Positions 60,471 to 64,000 of a stretch of DNA of 64,000 bases are shown piece after piece. Source of the DNA: Pontibacillus marinus BH030004 = DSM 16465 (GTDB lineage Bacteria; Bacillota; Bacilli; Bacillales; BH030062); contig NZ_KE384333.1 in the NCBI RefSeq assembly GCF_000425225.1, positions 49,308-113,307 of the forward strand. Direction: 5' to 3'. The notes beneath the pieces are model-generated. The model saw only the letters and a program-made list of their open reading frames with translations. It did not search any database and was not told the origin of the DNA. A program made the translations under genes and the position numbers. The first letter of the stretch is position 1. Every line of letters begins with the position of its first letter.

Positions 60471-61640
60471 ATGATAACGCTTATTAAAAACACCGAGGTT
60501 TACACTCCAGATTACATAGGAAAAAAAGATGTCCTCATAACAGACCGTCGTATTGCTAAAGTAGCTGATCAGATTAACCTTCAAGAATTGGAATGGATTC
60601 AATACATCGATGGAACAGGAAAGGTTCTTACACCTGGTTTTATAGATGGCCATGTACATATTACAGGAGGTGGAGGCGAAGGCAGTTTTCGCTCAAGAAC
60701 GCCGGAGCTCATGTTGAGTGATGCAACAACAAGTGGCGTTACTACTGTTGTGGGAGTTATCGGAACGGATGGTACAACGAGGACAATGACAAATTTAGTT
60801 GCCAAAGCTCGAGCTCTGAGAGAAGAAGGCATCACAACTTATATCCATACAGGCTCCTATCAAGTTCCGGTTAGAACACTAACCGGGAAAATTGAAGATG
60901 ATATTATGCTAATTGATCTAATCATTGGCGCAGGTGAAATTGCCATAGCTGACCATCGATCATCGCAGCCAACTGTAGACGAACTTGCTCGAATTGCCTC
61001 ACAAGCTAGAGTTGGAGGAATGCTCTCTGGTAAAAGCGGGATCGTAAATGTTCATGTTGGTGACAGTCCAGACAAACTTCAATTAATTGACCAAGTCATT
61101 GAGCAGACTGATATTCCAATCACCCAATTCTACCCTACTCATATCAACCGAAATCGTAAGCTATTTGAAAAAGGGATCGAATATGCAAAACGCGGAGGCT
61201 ATGTTGACTTCACAACAAGCACCATTCCAACTTTTATAGAAGAGGGAGAAGTAAAAAGTGCTAAGGCATTACGTCTTATGTTAGAAGCAGGAGTGCCTAT
61301 TGAACAAATCACCTTTACATCTGATGCGCAAGGAAGCCTTCCTGATTTTGATCATAACGGGCGATTAATCGGTCTAAAAGTCGGCCGTGTTCGTTCTCTA
61401 TATGAAGCATTTATAGAAGCTATTCATGAAGAAGAAATTGATATTACGGATGCTTTAAAAACAATCACACGTAACCCTGCTTCCATTCTTGGTTTAAACA
61501 ATAAAGGTGAAATAAAAGAAGGATATGACGCTGATCTTATCTTATTAGATCAACAAGACCTTTCTATTCACACAGTTATTTCATCTGGCCAAATGATGGT
61601 CAAGGATGGAGAAGCGATTGTAAATGGTACATTCGAGTAA
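60471..61640 (+). CDS. iadA: isoaspartyl dipeptidase (beta-aspartyl peptidase)
   Basis: 389 residues, M38 amidohydrolase-fold metallopeptidase that cleaves beta-aspartyl dipeptides from damaged proteins. Metal site GFIDGHVHITGGGGEG, then TTSGVTTVVGVIGTDGTTR, HTGSYQVPVRTL, NVHVGD, QFYPTHINR and FTSDAQGSLPDFD; it ends NKGEIKEGYDADLILLD. Length and motifs match IadA. AGGAGG precedes the ATG. Monocistronic, sharing a terminator with the convergent gene. Confidence 0.92.
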   Translation: MITLIKNTEVYTPDYIGKKDVLITDRRIAKVADQINLQELEWIQYIDGTGKVLTPGFIDGHVHITGGGGEGSFRSRTPELMLSDATTSGVTTVVGVIGTDGTTRTMTNLVAKARALREEGITTYIHTGSYQVPVRTLTGKIEDDIMLIDLIIGAGEIAIADHRSSQPTVDELARIASQARVGGMLSGKSGIVNVHVGDSPDKLQLIDQVIEQTDIPITQFYPTHINRNRKLFEKGIEYAKRGGYVDFTTSTIPTFIEEGEVKSAKALRLMLEAGVPIEQITFTSDAQGSLPDFDHNGRLIGLKVGRVRSLYEAFIEAIHEEEIDITDALKTITRNPASILGLNNKGEIKEGYDADLILLDQQDLSIHTVISSGQMMVKDGEAIVNGTFE

Positions 61641-61654
61641 ATCCATTCTCATAT

Positions 61655-61690
61655 ACTAGGCACCTTCTCTTTGAAGGTACCTAGTTTTTA
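61655..61690. terminator. bidirectional terminator (iadA / CrtC-like)
   Basis: ACTAGGCACCTTC pairs with GAAGGTACCTAGT around TCTTT, followed by TTTTAA. Confidence 0.88.
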
Positions 61691-62767
61691 AGCATATCCT
61701 ACCAATTCCATAAACCCTCTCCCCTGTATCTCTTTATTGCCTTCATTTGATGTAACCTCTGTCCCTGAAACTTCACAAACCCCTTCCCAAATTGCTTGAA
61801 GTGGTCCAATAATAGGCATTTCCTGTTTTGGAAAGTGTGCCATAACATGGAGGTCCATTGAAAACTCAGGTATCTTGATCTTCCACTCTATTGGATAACG
61901 AGCGTTTGTTTGGAAGCTTCTCCAAAAGTTTATTTCGATAAAAGAAATGTTTCTTGTAAAACGGACTGAACCATCCTTTTCAATTATGTTAGCCATGGGG
62001 GAAAAAGTTTCTTTCCCAGAGCGCATCTGATTTAAAAGGAGTTCCCGACCATCCTCAAGCTGCAGACCAAACCAGTCCCAACCTGCACCTTTTATCAGTC
62101 CATAGTCTCGCCCCCACTGATGATCAAACCAACCTACACCTTCCACATTTTCTATTCCACTATGTGTTTGAATTTGTCCTTCGACATGGTTCCTAGTAAA
62201 AGAATAGTAATATAAATCATCTGGTTTTCCATCTCCCCCAATTAAAGAGATAGGTTTCAAAGATCTAAAATTTAGATCAATCTCAAAGTCCTTATCTGTT
62301 AAATGCATTTTAAAACGATCTTCATTTTCCCCCATAAACGTTAATTCATTGTCCCCATATATCAATTTAGTAGGATTTTGTTGTATGGATGCTTTATCCA
62401 TTTGAGAATGAGGGGGTGGAACCTGACCTAGTAGAAGGTCTTTATATAGATCCCATATTTGCACATCTTTTGGGTTTAATAATAAGTAAAACGGTAGATA
62501 CATAGCGATCATGTTATGCTTTAGCTTTGAATCTATTATAGAATAGTTCTGCTTTGTTTTATTGTTCAAATCAATTAATGTGAAAATGAGATAGTGACCT
62601 TTACTACATTCCGTTTCTCCCACTCTAAAAAAAGAAGCCATTACAGCATATTGGCCACCCTGATCTCCAGTAAGATACGCGTAATTATACCACCACTCAA
62701 TATTTGACTTTCGGTGAGGTCCTGTATCTTTCGGAAGTGATATCTTCTCAAAAAAATTTTCATTCAT
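61688..62767 (-). CDS. CrtC/AttH-like lipocalin-fold hydratase family protein
   Basis: 359 residues, no signal peptide. It shows the two-lipocalin CrtC/AttH pattern: PHRKSNIEWWYNYAYLTGD, VMASFFRVGETE, HQWGRDYGLIKGAGWDWFGLQLEDGRELLL, YPIEWKIKIPEFSMDLHV and the C-terminal WEGVCEVSGTEV with GRGFMELVGYA. In phototrophs CrtC hydrates carotenoids; in Firmicutes the role is unknown. ATG at 62767 follows AAGGTG; a GTG at 62779 has no ribosome site. Confidence 0.78.
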   Translation of the reverse strand: MNENFFEKISLPKDTGPHRKSNIEWWYNYAYLTGDQGGQYAVMASFFRVGETECSKGHYLIFTLIDLNNKTKQNYSIIDSKLKHNMIAMYLPFYLLLNPKDVQIWDLYKDLLLGQVPPPHSQMDKASIQQNPTKLIYGDNELTFMGENEDRFKMHLTDKDFEIDLNFRSLKPISLIGGDGKPDDLYYYSFTRNHVEGQIQTHSGIENVEGVGWFDHQWGRDYGLIKGAGWDWFGLQLEDGRELLLNQMRSGKETFSPMANIIEKDGSVRFTRNISFIEINFWRSFQTNARYPIEWKIKIPEFSMDLHVMAHFPKQEMPIIGPLQAIWEGVCEVSGTEVTSNEGNKEIQGRGFMELVGYA

Positions 62768-63008
62768 TTTTGAACACACCTTACAGTTTTATAGCAAGGT
62801 ATGCATAAACAATCCAAAATGGGAATGAACGGGGTGAAGATGAGTCATAATTCCCTTATATTTTATTGAGCTATTATTTATCTTACTCTCCAGTCAAATA
62901 CTTACCTCATAACGAATTTCCGCACTAGTCTTCTATTATACGTCCAATCCCCCTTTCATTGCGGAGCATAGGATATCGTGTTCTCAAAAAATGAAAGGGA
63001 GTGATGTG

Positions 63009-64000
<992 letters not shown>

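Overview
The window reads as a chromosomal segment of a spore-forming, probably salt-tolerant Bacillaceae (Halobacillus/Pontibacillus/Virgibacillus-like). The reasons are low-GC coding sequence, strong AGGAGG-type ribosome sites, TTG/GTG starts, spore genes (sspH, a LysM-Gmad2 protein, a collagen-like coat/exosporium protein), CcpA-type cre sites, a ComQXPA quorum system, LytST and an NhaC antiporter. The genus is inferred from gene content only. I saw no rRNA, tRNA, CRISPR, phage or insertion sequence.

Layout. 1-4.5 kb: a truncated OFA transporter, sspH, an acyltransferase, a 21-bp tandem repeat and an M20 amidohydrolase. 4.6-8.3 kb: a two-component pair and an NhaC-type antiporter that share a T-rich upstream motif. 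8.3-12.3 kb: an Idh/MocA oxidoreductase, a tandem nitrilase whose second half has lost its catalytic Cys, and a decayed MFS gene. 12.4-16.7 kb: LytS-LytT next to CstA, with phased direct repeats and cre sites upstream of cstA and a coupled 46-aa membrane peptide downstream; this looks like a pyruvate-responsive uptake module. 16.8-20.4 kb: pyridoxine kinase, a HAD phosphatase, an M20 dipeptidase and a DUF4023 peptide.

20.6-40 kb is the accessory core. ComQ-ComX-ComP-ComA (21.9-26.3 kb) is bracketed by secreted TIM-barrel-like proteins of one family (four domains in three genes; the third gene closes the region at 39-40 kb). Next to it is a polysaccharide locus: a secreted GH-A-like protein (apparently starting at ATT), a membrane-anchored HEAT protein, a processive GT2 synthase, a 154-aa protein that may be a degenerate GGDEF domain, a WbpA-type UDP-GlcNAc 6-dehydrogenase, a second-copy-type GlmS without ribozyme, a 50-aa protein and a GlmU that keeps only the uridylyltransferase half. 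The logic is fructose-6-P to UDP-GlcNAc to UDP-GlcNAcA to an anionic amino-sugar polymer, resembling a hyaluronan (has) cassette but built on the GlcNAc-uronate precursor. A ~480-bp non-coding element with 52-bp repeats and covarying hairpins sits inside this locus.

40-49.9 kb: a secreted subtilase, a Pho-box-controlled alkaline phosphatase, a sugar-acid operon (enolase-superfamily dehydratase plus Fe-alcohol dehydrogenase) opposite an AraC regulator, an AldA-like dehydrogenase, a small secreted acidic protein and another Idh/MocA enzyme. 49.9-56.3 kb: a sigma-54 controlled ketone-body operon (ScoA-ScoB-3-hydroxybutyrate dehydrogenase-thiolase-GntP permease) with its PAS/AAA+ activator and three dyad sites of one geometry. 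56.4-64 kb: a PspC/DxDxDG-repeat fusion, a universal stress protein, a fused MsrQ-MsrP-like oxidoreductase, the LysM-Gmad2 protein, isoaspartyl dipeptidase, a CrtC/AttH-like protein and a collagen-like protein that runs off the window.
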